From Anisodus tanguticus (taxonomy: Eukaryota; Streptophyta; Magnoliopsida; Solanales; Solanaceae): DNA of 64,000 nucleotides. The notes under the pieces were generated by a model. That model had not been told where the DNA came from. It searched no databases and worked only from the letters and a program-made list of their open reading frames with translations. The stretch spans positions 52,399,359 to 52,463,358 of the forward strand of contig CM067547.1 of assembly GCA_034509755.1 (NCBI GenBank), given 5' to 3'. Position 1 is the stretch's first letter. Each line of letters starts with the position of its first letter. The position numbers and the translations under genes are program-made. Positions 44,341-56,245 of this stretch are shown piece after piece.

Positions 44341-47300
44341 GGATTAAATCCCCGGATGCGAATTGGTACATGGACACCGGAGCCACTACCCACATGACGT
44401 TCGACCAAGGTACTCTCTCGTCTTATTCCAATTTGAGCAACAATCGTGGCATAATTGTTGGTAATGACAATTCCATTCCAATTCGTGGTTATGGTCATAA
44501 AACTTTATCTTCCCCCATCCACCTCTTGCCTTGAAAATGCCTTTCATGCTCCTAACTTAATTAAAAATTTGGTGTATGTCCGTAAATTCACCACTGATAA
44601 TTGGGTTTCTGTTGATTTTGATCCTTTTGGGTTTTCTATGAAGGATTTCAAGACGGGATTCCTCTCATGAGATGTGATAGTAGGGGAGATCTTTATCCTA
44701 TCACGCCCACATCCAGTCTCTCGAGTCAAATCTTGCCATCTACTTTTGCAACTCTCTCTCCTTCCTTATGACATGCACATTTGGATGACCCTGGGTCGTC
44801 TATTATTTCTTCATTACATAAAAACAATTTTATTTCTTGTAAGGGTACGCATAGTACTCCAATTTGTCAATCTTGTCCTCTAGGAAAACTTGTTAGATTA
44901 CCGTTTGTAGACTTTAACTCTCGTACTTTAATGCCATTTGATATTATTCATAGCGATTTATAAACATCTCATGTTCTCAGTTCTTTGGGTCATCGTTATT
45001 ATGTTCTATTTTTGGATGTTCTAATTTTTTATGGACTTTTCCGTTAGCGAAAAAATCCCACATTTTTTCCACGTTTTTAAAATTTAAGCATTCATCCGTA
45101 CCCGTTCGAACGGAAAATCAAAATATTCAATGTGATAATGACAAAGAATATGATAATGGGTTGTTTCGGGATTTTTGTGGTACTAATGGCATAAATTTTC
45201 ATTTCTCTTGTCCTCATACGTCCTCACAAATGGGAAAGTCGAACGCAAAATTCGTACCATTAATAATATTGTCCAAACTTTATTGGTCCATGTTTTCGTC
45301 CCCCTTCCTTTTGGCATCATGCTCTACAAATGGCTACATATCTTCTTAACATTCTTCCTACCAAAGTTTGGCATATTCGTCCCTCCTTCAAATCTTATAT
45401 AATAAGACTCATTCGTATTCACATCTTAGGGTCTTTGGGTGCTTATGTTATCCATTATTTCCGTCCACCACAATTAACAAATTTCATGCCCGTTTTACCC
45501 CTAGTGTATTTTTGGGTTATCTGTCTAATCATCGTGGTTACAAATATTTTGATTTATCTCTAATAAAATCATCATTAGTCGTCATGTTGTTTATGATGAA
45601 ACCCAATTTCTATTTGCTAACGTGAGTAGTCCCGTGCCTAGTTCGTATAATTTTTTGGATGATGTCGTCTTTTCATATATTATCCACCATTTTTGGACTT
45701 ACCCCGCACCCAAAGTTCCCTAGCGGGCCCACTGCCCGCTGGACCTCCTGCCACTATTTCGGGTCCCCTGCCCAAGCCTACAGTCTCGGGTCCAGAAAAT
45801 GGGCCAAATATTCAGCCCAGTTCTTCCCCTACCGTCTCGGGTCCAGGAACTGTTTCGGTGTCCAGTATTGGGCCAGCAAGCCCACTGCCTACTGACCATC
45901 CGTCACCCCTCCGTATTTGTCCCATAATCAACCCTATTTTCCCCGAGTCACAGACCGGTCACTCGTAGTCAATGGGGGTATTTTTAAACAAAAAAGACAT
46001 TTTAATCTAAATTCTAATATTCTTAAATCACCCTACCTCGTAACCCAGTGTCCGCTTTAAATGACATGAATTGGAAATTGGCTATGACCGATGAATATGA
46101 TGCTCTTATTGCAAATAAGATGTGGGAGTTGGTACCCCGTCCTTCTGGTGTTAATATTATTCGATCTATGTGGATTTTTACTCATAAGGATAATTCTGAT
46201 GGGTCTTTTGCGAGACATAAGGCTCGTTTTGTCGGTGATGGTAAGACTCAACAGGTTGGCGTGGATTGTGGTGAGACGTTTAGTCCGGTGGTCAAACCGT
46301 TTACAATTCGCATTGTTCTCAGCCTGGATCTTTCGAAGGCTTGGCTCATTCATCAGTTAGATGTGAAGAATGTTTTCCTACATGGTGATCTTAAGGAGAC
46401 CGTTTACATGCATCAGCCCTTGGGGTTTCGGACCCCAAATATCCTCATCATGTCTGTTTATTGAGGAAGTCCTTGAATAGGCTTAAGTAGACCCCACGTG
46501 CTTATTATAAGAGATTTCTAGAATATGTTTCATCTATTGGTTTTTCACACAGTAGGTCTGATAATTCATTGTTCATATATCGTCGTGGTACTTCCCTAAC
46601 TTATATACTATTATATGTGGATGATATTATCTTGACTGCCTCGTCTGATGCTTTGCGTAAGTCTATTATGACAATGTTCAGGTCTGAGTTTGCTATGAAA
46701 GACTTGGGGCCCTTGAGTTACTTTTTGGGGATTGTTGTCACTCGTCATACAGGTGGGTTATTCTTATCACAACGAAAGTGTGTCATGAGATCATTGAGCG
46801 AGCTGGTATGTCCTCATGAAAGTCTACTTCCACCCTAGTTGATACTAAACTCAAGCTCGGTGTTGCGGCTGGCTCAGCGTACGAGGATCCGACTCACTAT
46901 CGCAGTCTTGCAGGGGCTCTTCAGTATCTTACTTTTACGAGACCAGATATTACGTATGACGTACAACATGTGTGTTTGTTTATGCATGATCCCAGGGTTG
47001 AGCACATAAACGCGCTCAAACGTATTATTCGATACATCCAGGGGACACTTGACTATGGCTTATATTTATATCCTTCATCGACATCTACACTTGTCTCGTA
47101 TACTGATGTTGATTAGGGCGGCTGTCCAGATACCCGACGTTCCACGTCCGGCTATTGTATGTTTCTACGTAATAACTTGGTCTCATGGTCTATGAAGCGT
47201 CAGTCTACATAATCTCGCTCTAGTGCAGAGGCCGATTATCGAGAAGTAGCCAATGTGGTCTCTGAATCCTATTAGTTACGTAATCTTTTTTAGAGCTTCA

Positions 47301-47575
47301 GTGTCCTATTCAGAAAGTTATCTTGGTTTATTGTGATAATATTTGTACCATCTACCTTTCTGGTAATCCGATTCAACACCAACGCACTAAACACATCGAG
47401 ATGGATATTTACTTTGTTCTTGAAAAGGTAGCTCGTGGACAAGTACACGTTTGCCATGTCCCTTCCAGGTATCAAATTGCAGATATCTTTACCAAAGGTC
47501 TTCCGTCAGTACTCTTTGAAAATTTTAGTGACAGTCTCAACGTACGAAGACCCGCTATGACTGTGTGTGTGGGGG
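44341..47575 (+). pseudogene. copia Pol remnant (PR-INT-RT-RH), copy 3
   Basis: The protease motif (WYMDTGATTHMT, near 44363-44400) keeps DTG. Integrase blocks at 44700-45400 contain stops and small deletions. The RT runs from about 46048 (MWELVPRPSGVNIIRSMWIF) through QLDVKNVFLHGDLKETVYMH to LLYVDDIIL near 46608-46634. RNase H is recognisable at 47090-47500 and ends in RYQIADIFTKGLP. Several in-frame stops (for example at 46462-46464) and frameshifts are present. Confidence 0.83.
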
Positions 47576-47582
47576 GGGGGGG

Positions 47583-47894
47583 GGTTAGTTATATATGTGA
47601 TATACATGGGTTTGTATACCATGTATATCACGATTTCACAAGGCAAATTACCATATGTGAAACCGTGGTATACACGGTGTACAAAGTCGTGTATATCACA
47701 GTTTTTGGAAGGTTTTAGTTAGTGTAAATATTGTATTAAATTAGTATTGTACACTTACCATAATTATAGGATTCTTGTACAATTAGAATAGGATTTTGAG
47801 AGTAGAATAGGAATAGGATTTTCCTATTATGAAAAATTGTAAATTGTTTATATACTTTTTCATTAATGAAAATAATCGAGAATTATTTCTTTCA
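47583..47894 (+). repeat. 3' LTR of copia copy 3
   Basis: The LTR is 312 bp. The expected TG start reads GG after a 16-bp G run, probably slippage or mutation at the polypurine tract junction. The hairpin repeat is at about 47597-47700. It ends TTCTTTCA before CGAAC. Confidence 0.85.
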
Positions 47895-48092
47895 CGAACT
47901 AATTCATATTTCGTATTAGGGTCTCCAGTCTTTTAAAATTAGTAAACCATGGAAAAGAAAAGAATTGTTTAAGTATTGAGCCAGAGGAGACAACTTTATG
48001 TAAGGATTAGGGTTTTCTTTGAACAGTTAATTTCACGTTCCATCAACGTAAGGAAGGGTAGTTTTAAAATCACTAGGTAACTTTCCATCTCT

Positions 48093-49227
48093 AGGGGTGT
48101 TCATGGTCCGGGTTGACTCGATTTTTTATTAAAATCAAACTAAACCAATTAAGTCAGATTTTTTTAAATATTCAAACCAAATCAAACCATTTTAGTATAA
48201 ATTCTATCGATTTCATCGATTTTATCGGTTTGATTCATTTTTTACGAGTTTTAAGAATATATTTTAATTATAAAGAAAAAAGAATTATACAAGTGATGCA
48301 CAAATACTGAAAATGAGATACAATAACTATCTCGGTGAGTACTTATCTTTAATTCAATCCGATTCTTACCAATGGAGATATTATTATGTGCTTAATAAGC
48401 AATTAATATATTATGATGTTTTAGTTTGTTTTTCCTTGTTTATTCTTCTATTTTAACAACTTTTTTTAGATTACGTTATGTTGGAGATTTTCTTACCGAA
48501 TGCCATTTTAATGATATACTTGTTCAACTATTATACATGTATTTAGATTTTCAAATTATTTATCGAAGTCACATAACATATAATAATTGATCTCTAATCT
48601 CGATCTTAAAATTGCATTAGGCAATATTTCATTATGTGCGTCAAAAAGTGAGGCATGCCATACTTATTTGAATTTCAAAACCATTGGTAATTTGAGTTAC
48701 TCAACTTAATTCAACGAGATGTATGTGCATTGTTATGACTAAATCGCTACTTTTTCTACCCCTAAATCTCATGCACACACAGATTACCAATGTAGCGTCA
48801 TAATAAAAAAATTGAATTATTTATTTCATTTATTCATTCATGAATACATTCATTTTTATTAGGATAAAAAGAAAATCACTCAATTTCTCTAATTTTCTAT
48901 TCCTACAAACACATCGGAAAAATACACTAAAGCAATTGAAAAATTGCAATAATGTGAAACTTAGGTTAAAACTTCAAACTTTGTGCTTGCCGAGAAAGCT
49001 TTGGTAGTTCACTGGAGTGAATGGTTTGACAAACATTGTTTTAGACTAGAGATTAACTTTTGTCTTCTTTAATTCTATTTTAACTTCGGAGAAAAATCTA
49101 TTTTAATTTAAACTTAAATGGACTAGGGGGAACAAATGGACTTGACCTTTCTTTCTAATTATTTGAATTAGTAATGGACTTGAAAATTGGAATGAGCCAA
49201 AATTATGAAGAAGAAGATTAGATATGT

Positions 49228-49270
<43 letters not shown>

Positions 49271-49492
49271 TAATATATATGTACAACAATATATATATAA
49301 TATTTTATATATGTATATACTTATAGGTTTGGTTCGATTTTTTATTGGGTTAACATCAAACCAAATAAAATGTTATCGTGTTTTTAAATGTTCAAACTTC
49401 AAACCAAACCAAGTTGATTTTCGGTTTACTAAGTTGTTTTGACTCGATTTATCGGTTCGGATCGATTTTTCGGTCTCGTTTAAACACCCCTA
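48093..49492. mobile_element. Non-autonomous hAT upstream of psaN
   Basis: The ends AGGGGTGTTCATGGTCCGGG and CGTTTAAACACCCCTA are flanked by an exact 8-bp duplication CCATCTCT (48085-48092, 49493-49500). Inside, both subterminal zones contain ATCGGTTTGATT/AACCAAACC-like motifs and a TA microsatellite near 49234-49266. No transposase is visible. It lies about 1.1 kb upstream of the psaN start. Confidence 0.88.
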
Positions 49493-49500
49493 CCATCTCT

Positions 49501-50585
49501 AATTATTAATCCAAATAAAAAGCTTACACTTTATTCATTCCAGAATAATCTACATATAACGCCCCTCCTCTTCTGCTCTTCATTTGTGAAAAATAATTTC
49601 AAAATGCAAACTGGAGCCTGAAACTTTTTGTTAGGTTTATTAAATTATTCTTATTTTAGTGCATACTTTTGTTGATTTTTCTTCACAATAAGTACATTTT
49701 AAAAATTAAGTGGGACCCAACAAGGATAAAATAAGAATAGTGGCATTAAATAGTTGTCAAATATAAAAAGATAACATTTTTTAGATAAATTAAAAAAAAA
49801 ATGTGTCACATAAATTGAAATGGATGAAGTACTACGTTACAATATGCACACTAAACATATTCTTGATGACATGCATGGTTGAAAGTATGATATCAAGATG
49901 AAGTATATCGGCTTTAACTCTCTTTTTAAATAATTAATCTGTATATTTTCTGACAACATGAAGAATAGTATGATATATTTAATATCATAAATTTTAAAAA
50001 TTATAATAGTTAAATTAGCATCTCAGCTATTTTATTTCTTGCTATTTACTTTTACAACAAAAAATGAGAACATCCAACAGGCAAGTGAGGAAATAGAAGA
50101 ATATTAATCTCGAACACTCTGTTATCAAATTAAGTCATTAGGCGATATCCCGCGATTTCTCGATAGTAGTCTTTGAGGATCGGACTACTATCTCCAGGTA
50201 ATAATATGCGGCGTAAAAAGAAAAAGCGAATATTAAAAAAAAAAAAAAGAAAATTATATATATATAAATATATAAATCCTCAATTCTTGTTTACTCAGGA
50301 TGACCATGTTGGGTGAATTGTATATATTAGTCTCGAGCACATATTCGAATCGAATATTGGGTCCACTACTCATGCTCACCACACACATGCTGAAAGGAGA
50401 AACCAAAGTTGGCCAATAGGGGAGTGAGGCAATCTTACCTTATCCATATTCCTACCACATCCTTAAATTACACTCACTATCCATAAGCCCCTCATAATAC
50501 TTAATATAACAAAATCCAACTACTTAAAAAATGTATTTAAATTATTTCCTTATTCATTCGGATCTAAGATACAGTAGATCAAGAA
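49501..50585 (+). promoter_or_regulatory. Upstream region of psaN
   Basis: Elements visible near the gene are CCAAT at 50413-50417, an inverted I-box (CCTTATC, complement GATAAGG) at 50438-50444, which is typical of light-regulated plant promoters, and a TATA-like TATTTAAAT at 50534-50542, about 45 bp before the start codon. These assignments are by sequence only. Further upstream lie a SINE fragment (50135-50215) and a Stowaway-like right end (AAATTGAAATGGATGAAGTA, 49812). Confidence 0.45.
50135..50215 (+). repeat. SINE 3' body fragment
   Basis: GATATCCCGCGATTTCTCG, ATAGTAGTC and a later GCGGCGTAAAAAG block match the body of the SINE at 30877-31073 (ACATCCCGCGATTTACTGG, GTAGTAGTCC, GGCGTAAGCCG). 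The tRNA-like head is missing. Confidence 0.55.
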
Positions 50586-51803
50586 ATGGCAGCAATGAAC
50601 TCAAGTGTATTGGCATGCAGCTATGCAGTGTCAAGCATTGGTGCATCTGAACTCACCTCAAAGCATGCCACCTCCATGGCTTCCCCATCACTTCCGAAAT
50701 TGCCAGTCATCAAGGCTCAACACTCCTCAGCCAACAATAAGGACCACCAAGCCGGACGAAGAATCGCTCTCATTGGCTTAGCTGCTGCCCTTTTCACCGC
50801 CTCCAACTCCTCTGCCAATGCTGGCGTCATCGACGACTATCTCGAGAAAAGCAAAGCCAACCAGGTACGTATGTCGCACTATTTACTTATTAGTCCGTTT
50901 CATCTTCTTATACACTATTTGAAAACTACTTTTAACTTTAAACTTTTCAATCTTTTTTATAGCCAAATAAATATCACTGGCATGTTTAATTAAGATATCA
51001 CAACCTCCCAAAGTCTTCCTTTCCTTTTTTATGCTTTTAAAGTACCATACATAAATTGAAATGGAGGAAGTATAAGTGAAATTTCAGGTTTATATATATT
51101 TGTGTTATTTCGCAAGTTTTCGCTAATAGATCGAATATATTACTCATAACTTACAAGTTGTTTTCTGTTGTTATAGGAATTGAATGACAAGAAGAGGTTG
51201 GCCACAAGTGGTGCCAACTTCGCAAGGGCATACACAGTTCAATTTGGAACCTGCAAGTTCCCTGAGAACTTCACCGGCTGCCAGGACCTTGCCAAACAAA
51301 AGGTAATTTCAACATTTTTACTCTCTCATAAAAAACATTAATAATTCAAAAAAGTTAAAATAGAATAGAATTCCGTGAAAAGAGGTGGAGGTGAATACTA
51401 TTTTGTACTAACTTTTCTTTTGAAGTGATCACCTAGGGACAGAAAAAACAAAAAATAAAAACAGAGGGTTTCTAATAAGGGAAGAATATTTCTTGAACAT
51501 TTATACGTATTAGTAGTACTATATCTTTGTATATAACTCTTTTGTTGAAAGTTAGTACACTGAATATTTACACAACTCAGATATAATATTCGAAACTTAT
51601 ATTTTCAACATTTGGGCATTTGACTTGGTATATATAATCTTCTATTTTACCTTTGTGTGGTTTATGTTTTGATAATAATATGCTAATATTTGTGTTTTAC
51701 TAATTAAATTCAGAAAGTGCCATTTATAAGTGAAGACTTGGCCTTGGAGTGCGAGGGCAAGGACAAATACAAGTGTGGTTCTAATGTGTTCTGGAAATGG
51801 TGA
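50586..51803 (+). CDS. psaN: Photosystem I subunit N (PSI-N) precursor
   Basis: This is a nuclear gene with three exons: 50586-50864, 51177-51302 and 51714-51803, all with GT/AG introns in phase 0. They encode 164 residues. Residues 1-80 form a bipartite transit peptide, with a Ser/Ala-rich plastid part, then a twin Arg (AGRRIALIGLAAALF) and hydrophobic core ending in SANA, a thylakoid-processing-type site. This fits the delta-pH/Tat route reported for barley PSI-N. The mature protein begins GVIDDYLEKSKANQELND, is about 85 residues and carries four Cys (GTCKF, GCQD, ECEG, KCGS). It ends in the typical KCGSNVFWKW. PSI-N is a peripheral lumenal subunit that aids plastocyanin interaction with PSI. 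All exons and splice sites are intact. Confidence 0.95.
50893..51070. mobile_element. Stowaway-like MITE in psaN intron 1
   Basis: The right end (complement CTTCCTCCATTTCAATTTAT) and a shorter left end (GTCCGTTTCATCTTC) are flanked by TA (50891-50892, 51071-51072). The left arm is decayed. The insertion accounts for more than half of intron 1 without touching its splice sites. Confidence 0.5.
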
Positions 51804-52532
51804 AGACTTCTGTATTCTTAAGCATAGCCCTTTCCCAAAATCTATTGTGACAGTGAGAAGTAATTACCATCCATTTTCTTTTTAATTCAATCTTTTATTA
51901 AACCTGCATCACATTGATTACTTTGTCCATCTTACACAAAATATTTGCTAACAATTCTGCAAACTCAGAGATTCGAGGAGGAGAATCGAAGGAGGGGCGC
52001 CGGAAACAAAATTTTTGAACATGTCTTCCCCTACCATTTCTCTTGGATTTAAGAATTTATCTTTAGAAATAAGAACAACCTAAGAGAAAAGGGCTCAATT
52101 TTTTTTCATTAGACAAAAAAAGACACTTTTAGGATTAAGAATTAATGAAGGTTATTGATCACATATTTCAAGGCCTCTAAAAATTTTTGCTTATACTAAA
52201 GTCCCTATATATATACACACACACAAGAGAAAACAACCTATATATGAGGGAGGACTGGCCTTATGTACTCCTTTATAAGCTTTCAAAAGGAAGATAGTTA
52301 AACAATGTACAAGCAATGTTACACTATCCATGACTAAAAGTAAATTGACCTGCTTCTTAATTTTGAAGTTGAAATATGGTAGTCCTTCTTGATCATTCTT
52401 CAGTGAGGAAATAACTTGAATTGACAAAGAGATAGCCTCAATGAGATAGTCTCATGTTTCTCCATGACACCTATATTTATCAATGTGTCTGCTACATTAT
52501 TGGCTTTTAATGTTATATCTGAAATCTGCCTC
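51804..52532. other. psaN 3' UTR and gene-free flank
   Basis: The first 100-150 bp after the TGA are the probable psaN 3' UTR; a clear polyadenylation signal was not singled out. The remainder is AT-rich with a CA repeat near 52214-52226, and holds no recognised gene. Confidence 0.5.
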
Positions 52533-54828
52533 TTGAGGGGAGCGGGTCCGGGTATCCCAACTTTTTTTAACTACCCAGACCCTGAAAGTATATTTATGTC
52601 CTAGAGACAATCTATATTAGGACAAATGTACTTTATACACATTCGTATTATTATTAATGGAGATTAATATTTTGACATTTGCAAATTATTGAATTATTAA
52701 TTGATTATTTGTAATATTCTATAATATGCATCCCTGGAGGTTACACTGTTATTAATAGTGTGAGATATTAATATTATAACGTAATTCTTAAAATAGCCTC
52801 GACTAATGATCATCAAGAATGGGATATCGATGATATGTGATAAGTCGACATGTGGTTTGCATCACATCCTTAGAGGATGTAGTATGTCTCACATGCTACG
52901 AGTAATGTCTACTCGTGATGGACACATGGATACTTTGGAAGTATTGGTATACCCTGCTGATATACTGTTTGTTATACTTGTCTAAAGTATGATCAGCATG
53001 TGGGAGATAAAAGTCCTTAGACTTGAGGTCAATACGGGCCTTGTCTACAAAGTAATGTACTTTGATCCCGTCCTAAGCTCAAATGCCTTATAGGTTGAGA
53101 TACGACTTGTATTGGGTACATTACGATGTGAATTAAAGGTGGTAGTTGAGCAAAGATTAGGATTCATTCCTCGAATGTATATTCGAGAGAACACTCAGAT
53201 TCTTAGTGATATTAGGTTGACTAAGTCATTGGCCAACGCAATAGACTTATTTAGAATATGGTCTAGTTGTCAACTAATATAGATGAGATACAATGATTAA
53301 GCCATTTGGATAGACACTTGACAAATCCTAAGCTTGATCGGTTGTGTCGTGAATGAAAGGATTTTATCTTACCACATAAAGGTTAAGTTTACTGGATTCG
53401 CGTAAACGTACTTCAAATATTGAGTTCATCTTGCGGCGCCGTCTAGGAGTTCCGCGTAGACCTTAATTTGATTAATGTCGTTATGAGAAGGCTTGTAGGG
53501 TCACACTATGTCGATTGTCCTTTCGATTTAAGGATGTCTTGAGAGAGTAATTAAATGTTCGATTTAGAATCGAGATATTTAAATGAATAATGATTATTTT
53601 AATTAAGTCAAAATTGGATTTTGGATTTAATTAAGAATGCGCAAAAAATAAATCGAGATAGTGCAGGAGCACATCGATTGTCGCGGCGCCCATACCCTAG
53701 GGCCGCGACACCTCTGCCTCGATTTTTGGGTCAGGCCCAAGGTCAAACCCTAATCCGGTTTGACCTAATTTTCACTTATAAATAGTGGCATTCTCTTCAT
53801 TATTCATACACCATTTTTCAGATTATCATTCTAAGCCTTTGAGAATTAGAATCAGAATTCTCTCGAACCTCTGCCAAATTTCCTAGCTTTCCGAAAGAGA
53901 AGTACATTGAAGTTTGGAGCTTGCAGTCGAAAGGCCAACCGCGTGTCAATCTTATAGTAGATAAAGATTTCAGATACTATAACATGTAACTATTATGCTT
54001 TATGTTACAGGTTTGATTGTTGTATAACCATACCAGAAAACTTGTTGGGGTATGTAAGAAACAAAATTTTAAACTTCCGTTGTGCCTTACTTATGTGTTT
54101 TGAACCCAATAAAACCCTACAGACCCTACCCAGTAAAAGTTCGGTTCCTAAATTTACTACCCGGGACCTACCCATAGCAATCATTACCCGGAACCTACCC
54201 AGACCCTGCGGTTTCGGGTAGGTTCCTGGGTACCCGAAATCGGTGTTTCTTTGTGCAAAATAATGCCTTTGAATAATAGCTTTGGTTTAGGAATAAACTC
54301 GTTGCTTATCCTCTGAAAGCCAGTGCCACAAAACCCATAAAGAATCCTTTCGGAGCAAATATCCCAAGAATGTTTCAAAGATTTGCTTTGGTTTTCGTTT
54401 CAATAACTCAAAGGAGTACATAGTTAAAAAAAAAATTAGTTTTTTAGTTTTCTACCGCTTTTGACTTTTTCTCTGTTTATGATTGTCACTTTGTGTTATT
54501 TGATTTATTTCTTGATGGTGAAAGTGACTGTTCTGCATTTGGTTTTTCCTCCTTAAATGGTGTACTTTAGTATGGCCTTTTTTTTATTATTATTAACTAA
54601 AAAATAATGGAATTTAAAAAGTAAAAATATTTAATATTTCATAGGTTTCGGGTATCGGTTCCGGGTCCGGGTACCCTGTCTCTATTTGCGGGAACCGGAC
54701 CCGACATTGATCGGTTCCTAATTTTACTATCCGAAACCTACCCGTTATTATAATATATCTACCCGGAACCTATCCGTTAGTGTCGGTCCGATCGGGTATC
54801 TGGGTACCCTGTACCGTGCTCACCCCTA
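52533..54828. mobile_element. hAT, TAGGGGTGAGC family, member 2, split by a solo LTR
   Basis: Its right end (complement TAGGGGTGAGCACGGTACAG) and left end (TGAGGGGAGCGGGTCCGGG, slightly damaged) match the hAT members at 33526 and 57268, in inverted orientation. Subterminal ACCTACCC/GGGTAGGT motifs agree. A 1,539-bp solo LTR interrupts its left arm. Without it the element is about 752 bp. The flanking 8-mers are not a clean duplication, so the left edge is uncertain by a few bases. Confidence 0.75.
52583..54121 (+). mobile_element. Solo LTR (~1.5 kb) inserted in a hAT element
   Basis: The sequence starts TGAAAGTATATTTATG and ends AACCCTACA, bounded by an exact 5-bp duplication GACCC (52578-52582, 54122-54126). 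Removing it rejoins the hAT arm seamlessly by comparison with the sibling at 33526. It has no coding capacity, a TATA-type CTTATAAATAGTGG at 53776-53789, and AATAAAACC near the end. Orientation is inferred from the TATA box. The family is not otherwise present in the window; the 1.5-kb length would suit a gypsy or a large copia family. Confidence 0.85.
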
Positions 54829-55546
54829 GATCTCCCCTCAACTTCAGGGGAGATCTCTGATTTCTAGAAGTAAACTTCTAATTTTCCATATCAAAGTTAT
54901 TATGTCCCCTTTAATCATATTTGTAATTAACTAGAGTCAATCTCTACACCATTACAATCCCTCCAGCAATGCCAAAATAAAGAGCGAAAAGACATTGTCA
55001 CATACCCATTTTATATTTTAATCCCTTAGTATTCAATTTGTACACATATTGCACTGGTTTTTTGCATTTGATAACTTTAACATCGAGCATAGGTCTTTCC
55101 CTTCCCATCTTATTACACAGTGCAGTCCAACTTCCTGTAAGTTTTAAGCTAGGAAACTAACTAATATTAAGGATCAAGGTCATGAACCAAGTAATTACCT
55201 GTTCATTACTAACTCTGTGTATAAAGAACCTGGTTATGAATGTCTGCTCATCTCCCAAGATAAAAATGATGGTAGACATTGGTAATACTTCAGAACTTTG
55301 TTCTTTGGTTTTGCAAGCCACCTCTACGACATTATGGCCCTGATAGAATTATTAAGCCATTTAATGCCACAACGTTTGGCAAATTTGAGCCAACTCTCCT
55401 TCTACAAATTAAACAGGGTATTTTCTCGCCGCGTATAAGAAAAAGTCGCCTGCAATAGTACTATTTGTAGGAAGCGTGGTCGTCATGAATAATATTTCTA
55501 CAAGTATCTTTGCCGCGATCTCGGTCATCTCAAATAAGGACCAAAG
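54829..55546. other. Gene-free stretch with perfect short inverted repeat
   Basis: Directly after the hAT end lies an inverted repeat AGATCTCCCCT...AGGGGAGATCT (54828-54856). Beyond that I see no gene. From about 55430 the sequence carries AAAGTCGCC-type motifs that resume at 58616. Confidence 0.45.
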
Positions 55547-56245
55547 TGTTGGTTACAAAGGTGCAGGAAACGAAAATTACAAGTAACTGCTAAGTACTAG
55601 AAAACTGAAATTACAATTCAACAACAAACTGAAATTACAATTATGTTGAACAAGAAAACTGGAACTGTTTTGTATATGATGAGTCGAGTGTGTCACTCTG
55701 TCTTTAAGACAATATTGCCCCGTATGTATCCTTTATACGTCCTGGACAATTGTCTCCCAAGATAAAACACCAATGGAACAATTGAGCAAAGGAAACTCAA
55801 GTGCTACCGTGAAGAATTTTGAGTAATGAAATGATGCTTGGAAGATGTAGGAAGAACTGAAAATTGTTTCTGTTTTCTTTTCTGTTTTGTGAGTAGCTCA
55901 ACAATGGTGCAAGGGGTTCTTTATATAGGTGAAGGAGAGGCTGTTGAACTGCCTCCATAAGTGCCATTACTGGCCAAGTAATGGCCATTATGGAGGTAGT
56001 AATACCACCAAAATAAATGGTGAAGATGAGCAACGGATTGACCATTATAGGAGGAGTAATTCAGCTAAAATAAATGGCTGAATTGAGTGTTGTGGCGTTT
56101 CTGATCTCTCTGCCCAATTCTGACTTTCTGAAACTTCAGGGACCAAACTGTACATATGAAATAATTCTGGTCCAAACTGTACATATGAAAATTCAGGGAT
56201 CAAACTGTACATCTGGCAAAGTTCTCTGGTCCAAAAAGATAATAT

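Larger units (their letters stand above)
42839..47894 (+). mobile_element. Ty1/copia retrotransposon copy 3, full length but broken
   Basis: LTRs lie at 42839-43153 and 47583-47894. A tRNA-Met-type primer-binding site follows the first, and a G-rich run (47569-47584) before the second is the polypurine tract. The flanking 5-mers CAAAC (42834-42838) and CGAAC (47895-47899) match at 4 of 5, the difference being a CpG-type change. Domain order is gag, PR, INT, RT, RH. It is a close relative of copy 2, but its LTRs carry a longer hairpin. Confidence 0.92.

Noticed and set aside
47569..47584. G run as a separate feature of interest
   Set aside because: It coincides with the polypurine tract/LTR junction; slippage or sequencing error is a sufficient explanation.
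50586..50993. 135-residue single-exon reading of psaN
   Set aside because: The frame runs into intron 1 past the GT donor at 50865; the spliced three-exon model gives the full PSI-N protein.
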